DNA from: JBGTCD01 sp041749015
GTDB lineage: Bacteria; Bacteroidota; Bacteroidia; Cytophagales; Cyclobacteriaceae
NCBI GenBank assembly: GCA_041749015.1
Contig: JBGTCD010000026.1
Coordinates: 1 to 17,787 of the forward strand
Length of the DNA stretch: 17,787 bases
Reading direction: 5' to 3'
Shown here: positions 1-7,668 of the stretch, piece after piece
How the letters are laid out: each line of letters begins with the position of its first letter
How positions within the stretch are numbered: the stretch's first letter is position 1
Notes under the pieces: generated by a model
Database searches by the model: none
The model's input: only the letters and a program-made list of their open reading frames with translations
What the model was told of the DNA's origin: nothing
Program-made: the position numbers and the translations under genes

Positions 1-101
1 ACCCAGACAGATCCCAGTATTAAAAAAGGAAAACCCAATAGCAATAGAAGCGACCGGGTATTATTTCTCCTGATCTGAGCCTGAATACCTATGTACCCCA
101 T
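1..101 (-). CDS. Probable M48 family (HtpX-type) membrane metalloprotease, N-terminal fragment
   Basis: Only the first 33 codons are in the window; the gene runs off the left edge. The ATG lies 3 bp after the stop codon of the upstream lemA, so the two are almost certainly one operon. The visible N-terminus begins MGYIGIQAQIRRNN and then enters a hydrophobic stretch (residues 18-33) that looks like a first membrane segment. This opening, together with its place directly behind lemA, is what I know from M48/HtpX-like zinc proteases of Bacteroidota, which degrade misfolded membrane proteins. The HExxH zinc motif would lie outside the window, so the family call rests on the N-terminus and the context only. 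The alternative would be another lemA-linked membrane protein. Confidence 0.65.
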   Translation of the reverse strand, partial: MGYIGIQAQIRRNNTRSLLLLLGFPFLILGSVW

Positions 102-104
102 ACC

Positions 105-665
105 TTATTCGAAGCTAATTTCGGGTGGTTTCTCTACCGTGCTACGGTCTTCACCAAGGTCAAACATTGTGGCTGTGGTGAAGCCGAACATTCCGGCGAA
201 AAGTACTGCTGGAAATTTCTGAATCTCAGTATTAAGTTCTTTGGTAGCAGAGTTGAAAAATCTCCTGGCAGCCGCAAGTTTATTTTCTACATCGCTGATC
301 TCAGTTTGCAGATGCATGAAGTTTTGGTTGGCTTTTAGATCAGGATATGCCTCCACCTGAATCTGCAGGCCACGCAAGGCAGAGGTGAGCTGTGCCTCTG
401 CGGCGATCTTACCATCAATGGTACCTGCTCCCATAGCTTTGGAGCGTGCCTCAGTGACTCTGATCAGGGTTTCTGATTCATGCTTCATATACCCTTTCAC
501 CGTATTTAAAAGTTGGGGTATGAGATCGTGACGCTGTTTAAGTTGCACATCAATATCTGCAAAGGCATTTTCCCGCCTGTTGCGCAGTGAAACAAGCCGG
601 TTATAAATTGATATAACCAAAATAATCAGGAGGGCTACCGCCCCTACAATAATCCAAAGAATCAT
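105..665 (-). CDS. lemA: LemA family membrane-anchored coiled-coil protein (copy 1)
   Basis: A LemA-family protein of 186 residues, the usual length. One hydrophobic N-terminal segment (about residues 2-20) anchors it. It is followed by the family's helical body: the NRLVSLRNRRENAFADIDV region, QLKQRHDLIP, NTVKGYMKHE, then EAYPDLKANQNF, ISDVENKLAAARRFFN and the FPAVLFAGMFG segment near residue 160. LemA proteins are helical bundles of unclear biochemical role, often linked to membrane proteases and envelope stress. The gene is divergent from a second lemA copy at 824 and leads 3 bp later into a probable M48 protease. The start is set by the onset of the membrane segment and a 158-bp divergent spacer. 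The family call is secure; the role is inferred. Confidence 0.95.
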   Translation of the reverse strand: MILWIIVGAVALLIILVISIYNRLVSLRNRRENAFADIDVQLKQRHDLIPQLLNTVKGYMKHESETLIRVTEARSKAMGAGTIDGKIAAEAQLTSALRGLQIQVEAYPDLKANQNFMHLQTEISDVENKLAAARRFFNSATKELNTEIQKFPAVLFAGMFGFTTATMFDLGEDRSTVEKPPEISFE

Positions 666-687
666 AAGTGTGAATTTTATTCAAAGG

Positions 688-695
688 CAAAATTA
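688..695 (-). promoter_or_regulatory. Candidate -7 promoter element for lemA copy 1
   Basis: Read on the minus strand this is TAATTTTG, an exact match to the Bacteroidota -7 consensus TAnnTTTG, ending 22 bp before the lemA start. No TTG is visible at the expected -33 distance, so half of the promoter is missing or degenerate. It is a motif match only, in an AT-rich spacer where chance matches are common. Confidence 0.35.
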
Positions 696-767
696 CTAAT
701 GTTTTGAATATTTTTTTCTATCCGGAAAGAATAAAATAATCAGTTGACTAAAAGTTTTGCCTGTCAC

Positions 768-799
768 TTGGCAGTAATGATTTAAATTAAGCATATTTG
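768..799 (+). promoter_or_regulatory. Candidate promoter for the lemA copy 2 - DUF2207 genes
   Basis: TTG at 768-770 is followed after 21 bp by CATATTTG at 792-799, one mismatch from TAnnTTTG. This would place transcription start about 18-20 bp before the ATG at 824. The same CATATTTG octamer recurs upstream of the gene at 7935. The call is by consensus only. Confidence 0.4.
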
Positions 800-823
800 A
801 AGGCATAAAATTAAACAGACCCT

Positions 824-1375
824 ATGCCAATTCAACTCATCCTGATGGGATTGCCCGTCATTTTACTGCTTTACATAGCAATTGTTTACAATAAGCTAAT
901 CCGTAATAAGTATCTGGTTGAAGAAGGCTGGAGCGGCATTGACGTGCAGCTTAAGAAACGGTATGACCTCGTACCGGCCATAGTGAAAACGGTAAAAGGA
1001 TATTCTAAGCATGAGAAAGAGCTTCAGGAGGAAGTCACCAGGTTGAGATCGGAAGGAGAAGGTGCGGAAACCGTAAAATCCCAAGAAGCTGCTGAGTCAA
1101 GATTAGGCCGTAGTATAGGGCAATTACTGGTGATCGCAGAGAGCTATCCTGAGTTGAAGGCAGATCAAAATTTTCTAAAGCTACAGCGGCAAATCTCCGA
1201 GGTAGAGGATCAGATACAAATGGCACGCCGCTACTACAATGGTGCTGTCAGGGATTTTAATATCCTGGTAGAGTCATTTCCCAGCAATTTGATCGCACAG
1301 TTATTTGGGTACGGAAGGAGAGACTTCTTCGAAATAGAAAGTATCCAGGCCCAGGTACCGGAAGTGCATCTTTAA
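824..1375 (+). CDS. lemA: LemA family membrane-anchored coiled-coil protein (copy 2)
   Basis: A second LemA paralogue, 183 residues. It has an N-terminal membrane helix (about residues 4-21), then the same family landmarks as copy 1: IDVQLKKRYDLVP, TVKGYSKHEKE, AESYPELKADQNF, LQRQISEVEDQIQMARRYYN and a C-terminal FGYGRRDFF segment. Met-8 could also serve as the start, but Met-1 keeps a fuller membrane anchor. The gene sits 10 bp before a DUF2207 membrane protein, an association common for this family, and is transcribed away from copy 1. The two copies share most of the diagnostic positions but differ clearly in the middle and the C-terminus, so they look like old paralogues with separate partners rather than a recent duplication. 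Confidence 0.95.
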   Translation: MPIQLILMGLPVILLLYIAIVYNKLIRNKYLVEEGWSGIDVQLKKRYDLVPAIVKTVKGYSKHEKELQEEVTRLRSEGEGAETVKSQEAAESRLGRSIGQLLVIAESYPELKADQNFLKLQRQISEVEDQIQMARRYYNGAVRDFNILVESFPSNLIAQLFGYGRRDFFEIESIQAQVPEVHL

Positions 1376-1385
1376 TCCTAAATAT

Positions 1386-3263
1386 ATGAAACCCTTTTTT
1401 CTCATCATTATTGGAGTCTTTGGTTTTTATGGCCTGCTAGCTCAGAACTACGAGCGCATTACTGATTTTTCTGTCGACATTAAGATTGAGGAGGATGCCT
1501 CGGTTTTGGTGACGGAAAATATTACTGTCGTGTCCACAGGAGACCAAATAAAGAGAGGTATTTTTCGTCAAATCCCACTCCGGTTTAACAGCCCAAATGG
1601 GGAGCGGGTGGTTATGAAACTAGAAATCATATCCGTACAAAAGGATGGCAGGGAGGAGCCTTATCGGCCCGAGATGAGTTCTGGAGAAGCCAAAATTTAC
1701 ATCGGGCAGCAAGATGTAATGCTAAGACCCGGTACCTACACCTATACCATTAATTATGTGGTTGAAGGCAATATCAATTATTTTGACGACTTTGATGAGA
1801 TCTATTATAATGTGACTGGCGATAAATGGGGTTTTGTCATCGAAAAAGCCTCTGCCAAAGTCACGCTGCCGGACGGGGTACCGCACATCCAGCAGGCAGC
1901 ATATACCGGTAGTCGGGGTGAATCAGGTCAGGATTTTACATTCACTCAGGAAGGTGGTGATTTGATTTTCAGGACCACTCGTGAGTTGCGGCCACAGGAA
2001 GGCTTCACCATAGGGGTCGGTTGGCCCAAGGGCCATGTTTATGAGCCTCCTGGATCAGAAAGAATTGGGGCTGGTGATTCAACCGGATACTATATATCCA
2101 TTGTTGTATTTTTCATCATGATTGCCTACCTGTTTTTCGCATGGGTACGGGTAGGAATTGATCCGAAAAAGGGCGTCATAGTTCCGCAATTTGCGCCACC
2201 TGATGGATACTCACCAGGCGATTGCCGCTATGTCAACCGTATGGGCTTTGACACCAAAACCATAATCTCTGATATTGTAGATCTCGGCGTAAAGGGGCTC
2301 ATACGCATTGACCACGAAAAGAAAAAGTTTACGCTAGTTTTTCAGAAAGATTCAGAAAATGAATGGATTAGCAAATCTCAAAAGGGATTGTTGGATACAA
2401 TAAAAAACAAAGGTGAGATTCTGCTAGACCAGAAAAATCAAAGTACCCTTGCTAAAATGCAGAGTAAGTATCAAAGGGAGGTCCAGCAGGAAATGGCAGC
2501 AGCTCACTTCAGGAAGAATTCGGGTTACATGATTCCGGGATTCATTTTATTGGTGGCAGGCTTATTTTTTCTTATAGTCCTTTCGCCTACAAAAGATGAC
2601 TTATCTGAAGTTGCTTTCCCATCGGCGTTTATTCTACTTTTTTATTTGATAGGGTGGTCGATGTTCACCAATGGTATTGTTAAAATTTTTGATGGGAAAT
2701 TCAGTTCAGTTTTCTTCTTAGGGGGTGGTATTTTTCTTTTGTTTTCAACCATATTTTGGGCGGTTTTTGTCCAAGCTTTCTATTTTGATTTCATGGAAGT
2801 GTTTGTGATGAGTACCGTTTACATGTTTACTTTTGGCCTGTTCATCCACCTAATGGTAGCCCCAACCAGTGAAGGCCGGAAAATCATGGATCATCTTGAG
2901 GGGCTGAAATTATTCATGACCAAGGCTGAAAAATACCGGTTTGATGCATTGCAAGATCCAGCCAAAGGTCTTGAGTTGTTTGAAAAATTATTGCCCTTTG
3001 CCATTGCCCTGAATGTGGATAACGCCTGGGGTAAATCCTTTGATACTGTGGTTCAAAAGGCCCTTATGGAGGAGTCAACCAGATCGAGCTCACGGTTATA
3101 TTCCGGTACTGGTACTATCATGACTGCCTCTGCCCTGACAGGGTCCTTGTCATCTTCATTATCCTCCAGTTTCAGCTCATCCTCAGCAAGTAGTAGTAGT
3201 GGCAGTGGTGGTGGTGGGTCCTCTGGTGGCGGTTCAGGAGGCGGCGGCGGTGGTGGCTGGTAG
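1386..3263 (+). CDS. DUF2207 domain membrane protein with Gly/Ser-rich C-terminal tail
   Basis: A 625-residue membrane protein of the DUF2207 family, whose function is unknown. A signal peptide (about residues 1-19, ending GLLAQ) precedes an extracytoplasmic beta-rich domain (about 20-215) with the family's RGIFRQIPLRF and YTYTINYVVEG segments. A membrane helix at about 235-254 is followed by a cytoplasmic stretch containing PQFAPPDGYSPGDCRYV and the ISDIVDLGVKGLIRI segment. A cluster of hydrophobic helices lies at about 381-399, 412-428, 440-463 and 468-490. The last 40 residues are almost only Ser and Gly and end in a lone Trp. Such a glycine-rich tail closing with Trp is familiar in DUF2207 and TPM-domain proteins. 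It lies 10 bp after a lemA gene and is probably co-transcribed with it. An envelope role is inferred. Confidence 0.92.
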   Translation: MKPFFLIIIGVFGFYGLLAQNYERITDFSVDIKIEEDASVLVTENITVVSTGDQIKRGIFRQIPLRFNSPNGERVVMKLEIISVQKDGREEPYRPEMSSGEAKIYIGQQDVMLRPGTYTYTINYVVEGNINYFDDFDEIYYNVTGDKWGFVIEKASAKVTLPDGVPHIQQAAYTGSRGESGQDFTFTQEGGDLIFRTTRELRPQEGFTIGVGWPKGHVYEPPGSERIGAGDSTGYYISIVVFFIMIAYLFFAWVRVGIDPKKGVIVPQFAPPDGYSPGDCRYVNRMGFDTKTIISDIVDLGVKGLIRIDHEKKKFTLVFQKDSENEWISKSQKGLLDTIKNKGEILLDQKNQSTLAKMQSKYQREVQQEMAAAHFRKNSGYMIPGFILLVAGLFFLIVLSPTKDDLSEVAFPSAFILLFYLIGWSMFTNGIVKIFDGKFSSVFFLGGGIFLLFSTIFWAVFVQAFYFDFMEVFVMSTVYMFTFGLFIHLMVAPTSEGRKIMDHLEGLKLFMTKAEKYRFDALQDPAKGLELFEKLLPFAIALNVDNAWGKSFDTVVQKALMEESTRSSSRLYSGTGTIMTASALTGSLSSSLSSSFSSSSASSSSGSGGGGSSGGGSGGGGGGGW

Positions 3264-3375
3264 CCGTTATTTTCAGCGGACATTAATAATTATCGTTCAT
3301 CACTTGATAAGGCCACCAAACCAATGGAATTTGTAAAGTCAATTGATATTCATCTAATTACCTAAAATTGTTCTT

Positions 3376-4038
3376 ATGAAAGCACCATCTATTGAACGGG
3401 TTATTTTCGGATTGTTATTCATCGCACTAGGTGTTGTATTTTTGGGTGAGCACCTGGACTTCTGGCATGTTGACTGGCATTTTTTTAAGTGGTATTACAT
3501 CCTGGCCGGGATTGGTGTTTATTTGTTAATATTCAAAAACCAGTGGGGCTCTGCCGCCATCCTTCTTGGCATCGCTCTAGTATTTGCTTTAGGCGATTAT
3601 GGGTATAGTATAAACTACATGATCCGAACCTTCTGGCCGGTGATTCTGATCATAATCGGTATCAATCTTTTATTTTTGAGGTCAAGAAGAAATAGGGGCA
3701 ACCTGGTACGAAATGATGAATTGGATATAAATGCAATTCTGGCCGGTTTGAAACAGGAAGTGGAAAGTGATGACTTCAAAGGCGGTGAGATCAACGTGGT
3801 AATGGGCGGGGTAGAGCTTAATCTGGAAAAATCCGTGATCGCCACCAGTCCGGCAGTGATCGATGTTTCCTGCGTCATGGGCGGAGTTAAGTTAAGGATA
3901 CCAAAGGATTGGAAAGTGACTCTAAAAGCCACTCCTGTATTGGGTGGGGTAGAAGATAAAAGAGGTGCTGTAACTGAAAGCGAAAAGGTGCTAATCATCA
4001 AAGGATCGCTGGTTATGAGTGGCCTCGAAATTTATTAG
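3376..4038 (+). CDS. LiaF-like membrane protein (LiaF transmembrane plus C-terminal LiaF-like domain)
   Basis: A 220-residue protein with four hydrophobic segments (about residues 8-24, 39-53, 58-72, 86-103), an Arg-rich junction, and a soluble C-terminal domain (about 130-220). That domain carries the repeated NVVMGGVELNL / CVMGGVKLRIP / VLGGVEDKR pattern typical of the LiaF C-terminal beta-solenoid. In Firmicutes, LiaF is a negative regulator of the LiaRS response to cell-wall-active antibiotics; Bacteroidota homologues are poorly characterised, and no LiaR or LiaS homologue is present in this window. It follows the lemA/DUF2207 pair after 112 bp on the same strand. The spacer suggests a separate promoter, though I found no good match there. 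Fold assignment is confident, function is not. Confidence 0.85.
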   Translation: MKAPSIERVIFGLLFIALGVVFLGEHLDFWHVDWHFFKWYYILAGIGVYLLIFKNQWGSAAILLGIALVFALGDYGYSINYMIRTFWPVILIIIGINLLFLRSRRNRGNLVRNDELDINAILAGLKQEVESDDFKGGEINVVMGGVELNLEKSVIATSPAVIDVSCVMGGVKLRIPKDWKVTLKATPVLGGVEDKRGAVTESEKVLIIKGSLVMSGLEIY

Positions 4039-4140
4039 AAAATTAATCCCATTCTTAACATAAATTACACACCAAATATTTTCCTCCTTACCCTACTCCT
4101 TGCTACATTTACACCATTCGAAAATTCTTAAAAGAAGCAA

Positions 4141-5472
4141 ATGGCTAAGAAGGAGAAGAAGGTTTTCGTCCTGGATACTTCCGTAATTATTTATGAGCAC
4201 AATTCTATCATGAACTTCGCAGAGCATGATGTGGCGATACCCATCACCGTGCTGGAAGAACTGGACCAATTTAAAAAGGGAAACGACACTAAAAATTTTG
4301 AGGCGAGGGAATTTATCAGACTGATTGACAAGCTGGCCAAAGACCAGATGTTAGATCAGTGGATCCCGCTCAACGGCAAGGGTCGGGGCAATTTCAGAGT
4401 GCTTATGGGGGGCAATGGCACCTTGGATGCCAATGCCATCTTCGATGAGGAAAAACCCGACCATAGAATATTAAATGCTGCCCTGCGCCTGAATGAGGAA
4501 AAAAAGGACCAAAATGTAATCCTTGTAAGCAAAGACATTAACCTGCGACTGAAGGCCAAATCCCTCGGGTTGAAAGCCGAAGATTATAATACCGGAAAGG
4601 TACAGAATGTTAGTTCCTTGTACACCGGGATGTCTGTATTAGAGCGGACCTCACCGGATGTGATCAACAAATTGTATGAACAGGGCAGTTGCGACCCAAA
4701 AGAAGTCTTTGGCAATAAAAAGCCTCAAAAAAATCATTACTTTATTCTTAAGAGTGGAAAGAAATCCGCTTTGGCCTATTACAATCCGGTAACGGACCTT
4801 GTGGAGCAGGTCGAAAAGCGCACCGTATATGGGATCAAGCCCCGAAATGCGGAGCAGACCTTTGCCATACACGCGATATTGAATCCCGACGTGAAACTGG
4901 TCACCATGCAAGGTGTAGCCGGTACAGGTAAAACCCTGATTGCATTGGCTGCTGCCCTGGAGCAAAAGCGTGATTTCAAACAAATCTATCTGGCCCGACC
5001 TATCGTGCCCCTCAGCAATAAGGATATTGGGTACCTGCCCGGAGATATCAAGTCAAAGATCAATCCATACATGGAACCCCTCTGGGACAACCTGAAATTT
5101 ATTCAGAACCAATACCATGAAACTGACAAGGAATACTCCAAGTTGATAGAAATGGTCAATCAGGAAAAACTGGTGATTACCCCGCTGGCTTATATTCGGG
5201 GCAGGAGTCTATCCAACATTATTTTCATAGTAGATGAAGCCCAAAACCTTACGCCTCATGAGGTGAAAACCATCATCACCAGGGCCGGAGAAAATACCAA
5301 GATCTTATTTACGGGGGACATTCATCAGATCGATACACCATACCTGGATTCTCAAAGTAACGGACTGTCATTTCTGATCGATCGGCTAAAAGATAATGAC
5401 CTTTACGCCCATGTGACGCTTGAAAAGGGCGAACGATCCGAATTGGCCAACCTGGCTAATGAGTTGCTTTGA
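4141..5472 (+). CDS. PIN domain - PhoH ATPase fusion (PhoH2 type)
   Basis: A 443-residue fusion of an N-terminal PIN nuclease domain (about residues 7-150) and a C-terminal PhoH P-loop ATPase/helicase domain (about 230-443). PIN acidic residues visible are D12 (in VLDTSV), E40, D107 and D132. PhoH motifs are Walker A GVAGTGKT (258-265), the LARPIVPLSNKDIGYLPG stretch (284-301), Walker B FIVDEAQN (362-369) and the FTGDIHQIDTP motif (390-400). PhoH2 proteins studied in actinobacteria and Archaea have RNA helicase and ribonuclease activities, so an RNA-processing role is likely. The length and domain order are normal for the family. Upstream spacing is 102 bp with no clear promoter. The stop codon lies within a perfect hairpin. 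The domain assignment is near certain; substrate and physiological role are not known. Confidence 0.96.
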   Translation: MAKKEKKVFVLDTSVIIYEHNSIMNFAEHDVAIPITVLEELDQFKKGNDTKNFEAREFIRLIDKLAKDQMLDQWIPLNGKGRGNFRVLMGGNGTLDANAIFDEEKPDHRILNAALRLNEEKKDQNVILVSKDINLRLKAKSLGLKAEDYNTGKVQNVSSLYTGMSVLERTSPDVINKLYEQGSCDPKEVFGNKKPQKNHYFILKSGKKSALAYYNPVTDLVEQVEKRTVYGIKPRNAEQTFAIHAILNPDVKLVTMQGVAGTGKTLIALAAALEQKRDFKQIYLARPIVPLSNKDIGYLPGDIKSKINPYMEPLWDNLKFIQNQYHETDKEYSKLIEMVNQEKLVITPLAYIRGRSLSNIIFIVDEAQNLTPHEVKTIITRAGENTKILFTGDIHQIDTPYLDSQSNGLSFLIDRLKDNDLYAHVTLEKGERSELANLANELL

Positions 5473-5491
5473 GTAGTTTTTCTACTCAAAG
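5467..5491 (+). terminator. Perfect 10-bp hairpin at the phoH stop codon
   Basis: CTTTGAGTAG (5467-5476) and CTACTCAAAG (5482-5491) are exact inverted repeats around a TTTTT loop; the phoH stop TGA is inside the left arm. No T-tract follows on either strand, so it is not a classical intrinsic terminator. It could act as an RNA 3'-end stabiliser or as a bidirectional block between two convergent genes. Confidence 0.6.
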
Positions 5492-5499
5492 GTTCAATC

Positions 5500-5527
5500 T
5501 TAAGCGGAAACCCTGACAAGGGCTTAA
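5500..5527 (-). terminator. Weak hairpin at the end of the WG-repeat gene
   Basis: TTAAG (5500-5504) pairs with CTTAA (5523-5527), enclosing a small CCCT-gaca-AGGG stem (5511-5522) with a 6-nt asymmetric bulge. It overlaps the minus-strand stop codon at 5524-5526. No T-tract follows. This is a possible 3'-end structure, weaker than the neighbouring hairpin. Confidence 0.3.
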
Positions 5528-7668
5528 TTGCAAGAATCGAGTGATATCATTGGGGCGTATTTGGCCCCATAGAAAAGGTCGTTTTCACGGTCATAGACCA
5601 ATTCATGATAACTCATGGGAATGGTATTGACCCCCTCATGGGTGACGACCCCACGCAACCCATTTCGCTGGATGATGAGGTAATCATCATTGGCTATTTC
5701 AACAGCTTCGTATCGGGGAGGCAGAAGCAATCGACCTGTTAAATCAGCAAGTCCATGGCCCGATGTTTTGCGTACAAAGCAATACGTATCTTTTCTTCGA
5801 ATCTCTTCATATTCTAAAGGCAGGAGCACTTTCCCCTCCCGGTCAATGAGACCGAAAAGGCCATCTTTTTGCGCAATGCTTACACCATTTTCAAATGCAC
5901 TCACTGATTGATACAAAGGCTGGATCACCAGGTTCTCTTTATAATCAATAAAGCCCCAAAGGCCTCTGATCATGACTGCGGCCCTTTCCTGCCTGAAAGG
6001 CTGAATGCCTTCATAACGGTTGGCGACCCTCAGCATACCCTCATGATCTACAAACCCGTATCGACCATTTATTTTTACACCGTAAAAACCCTCTGAACCA
6101 GAATAAATATCCTCAAAGAAATTTCCGGTGGCATTGCCCTCTGCTCTTCTGATGATGCGACCCTGGTGACTGATCCACCATTTCTTACCATCATTTAAAT
6201 GCTCCAATAAGTAGCCATCACGGGAATCAATTGGATTTTCTGTAAAATATATAATCTCCCCTTCCATGTCCATAAGGAAGGTGGTGCCTGCGTAGGTCCG
6301 GAGATAAATATTTTCATTGACTGTGCTAATATCGCCTTTTTGAGGATACACCACCCACGATCCATCTCTGGCAATGATGCCATACTCATTGTGAAACCGG
6401 ACGATAGAGTGGCCTTCTTCAAATGCCCAGACTTCCTGGTAAACACAAGGGATTACCTCTTCTCCATACCGATTTATAAACCCAAAATAGCCTCTCTTTT
6501 TTACAGGGAAATACCTGCCATCAAATGCGCCAATCTGCTCATATGGAGCAGCATTTTTCTGCACGCCCAGACTGTCAAAAAAGTACCATCCTTTATATCC
6601 AACCCGTTGGTCCTTTACTTTGATAAAGGGCAGGTCCAATAATATTGAATCATACAATCCGGGAATAATGCTTCCTTTTTTGAAATGCCAAAGGCCATAT
6701 TTCTTGCCTTTCCGGTATATACCAAAGTCACCAACGGAGTTCACCCAATAATCTGCATCAGTCACTTTGATCTTTTGCAATGTGGTATCACCAAGATAGC
6801 TGAAATCATTGTGCCTGACTTTAATCCTATCAGTACCGAAACCCTCCAATGCTTCGGCTTCAATGTTGCATAATTTCGAAAAGTCTCCCAGCATAATTTC
6901 CCAGGTGGGGAAGGGGAGTAATTGACATGCCTTGGGGTCAATTACCGATTTATATCTTGCTGGGATTTTTATGCTGCCATTATCCTGAATTATACCCTTT
7001 TTACCCTGGTAAGTATAAACGGCAGATCCATTTTTAAAAGGGCCAATAGCATCAATTTCAAATGAAGTTAAAGCCGATCCATGGGAGTCAAATATCGCTT
7101 TTTTGCCATTGGGCTTTTCAGCTAGGAAAAGATTTTCTCCAATGGACTTTAGAGTTATAAATTCCGCGGGGATAATGGGTTTGCCACCTATATCCAGGAG
7201 TCCATACAAAATGTCGTAGCCCTTTTGGATGCTTACCAAAAAGTTATTTTTGATAGGAGAGATCCTTCCGTACTTAGGTGATATTACTTCCCTGCCCTTG
7301 TTGGAAATCACTCCGTGCAATTGCCTTCCGGAAAACCTCCCGGTAATAGCGATGCCGTAAAGCCCCTGACCTAAAGGATAAAGGGCGTCATAAATGGGTA
7401 GGGTGATCACTGCACCGGATTTTTGCATCAGACCCCATTTGCCTGATTCCTTATAGCCTAGAAATGGTGAGGAAAAGTGAACTGTGTCATTGGACCAGCC
7501 AAGGGCCTGAAATTTTGGTTCGATCACCACCTGATCATTTTCCTTTAAGCCCTGGAGGCCGTTTTTTTCAAATAGATTCCAGCCGGACTGCCCGCTTTGC
7601 CCTAAGGCTATTGCAGATAAAAAAATATAGGAAATAAGGAATTGACATCCATGGGCAAAAAAATTCAT
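5524..7668 (-). CDS. Exported WG-repeat protein
   Basis: A 714-residue protein made almost wholly of WG-type beta repeats behind a signal peptide (about residues 1-23, hydrophobic core ISYIFLSAIAL, no lipobox). Repeat units follow the pattern of an aromatic-Gly pair, then a short strand, an acidic or Gly turn, and an I-P-x-x-Y step. Clear copies include KWGLMQKSG, YGLLDIGG, KYGLWHFKKG, YFGFINRYGEEVIP, YGFVDHEG, WGFIDYKENLVIQPLY, FGLIDREGKVLLPLEY and GLADLTGRLLLPPRY. At least twelve units can be recognised; those in the middle (around residues 250-330) are degenerate. WG (KWG Leptospira) repeats are thought to be interaction modules; no catalytic domain is visible. The gene is single, convergent with phoH, and has a 266-bp upstream spacer. 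Periplasmic or outer-surface location is inferred from the signal peptide. Confidence 0.9.
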   Translation of the reverse strand: MNFFAHGCQFLISYIFLSAIALGQSGQSGWNLFEKNGLQGLKENDQVVIEPKFQALGWSNDTVHFSSPFLGYKESGKWGLMQKSGAVITLPIYDALYPLGQGLYGIAITGRFSGRQLHGVISNKGREVISPKYGRISPIKNNFLVSIQKGYDILYGLLDIGGKPIIPAEFITLKSIGENLFLAEKPNGKKAIFDSHGSALTSFEIDAIGPFKNGSAVYTYQGKKGIIQDNGSIKIPARYKSVIDPKACQLLPFPTWEIMLGDFSKLCNIEAEALEGFGTDRIKVRHNDFSYLGDTTLQKIKVTDADYWVNSVGDFGIYRKGKKYGLWHFKKGSIIPGLYDSILLDLPFIKVKDQRVGYKGWYFFDSLGVQKNAAPYEQIGAFDGRYFPVKKRGYFGFINRYGEEVIPCVYQEVWAFEEGHSIVRFHNEYGIIARDGSWVVYPQKGDISTVNENIYLRTYAGTTFLMDMEGEIIYFTENPIDSRDGYLLEHLNDGKKWWISHQGRIIRRAEGNATGNFFEDIYSGSEGFYGVKINGRYGFVDHEGMLRVANRYEGIQPFRQERAAVMIRGLWGFIDYKENLVIQPLYQSVSAFENGVSIAQKDGLFGLIDREGKVLLPLEYEEIRRKDTYCFVRKTSGHGLADLTGRLLLPPRYEAVEIANDDYLIIQRNGLRGVVTHEGVNTIPMSYHELVYDRENDLFYGAKYAPMISLDSCN

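Noticed and set aside
3270..3285. Terminator after the DUF2207 gene
   Set aside because: Only a 3-bp CCG/CGG pairing can be drawn and no T-tract follows.
3615..4001. A 128-codon minus-strand open frame opposite the LiaF-like gene
   Set aside because: It is a shadow of a well-supported gene, rich in Ser, Thr and Pro, with no start context or family match.
4039..4140. Promoter for phoH
   Set aside because: TACATTTA at 4104-4111 is one mismatch from the -7 consensus, but no TTG lies at a proper distance upstream.
4651..4983. A 110-codon minus-strand open frame inside phoH
   Set aside because: The plus strand encodes the conserved PIN-PhoH protein over the whole stretch.
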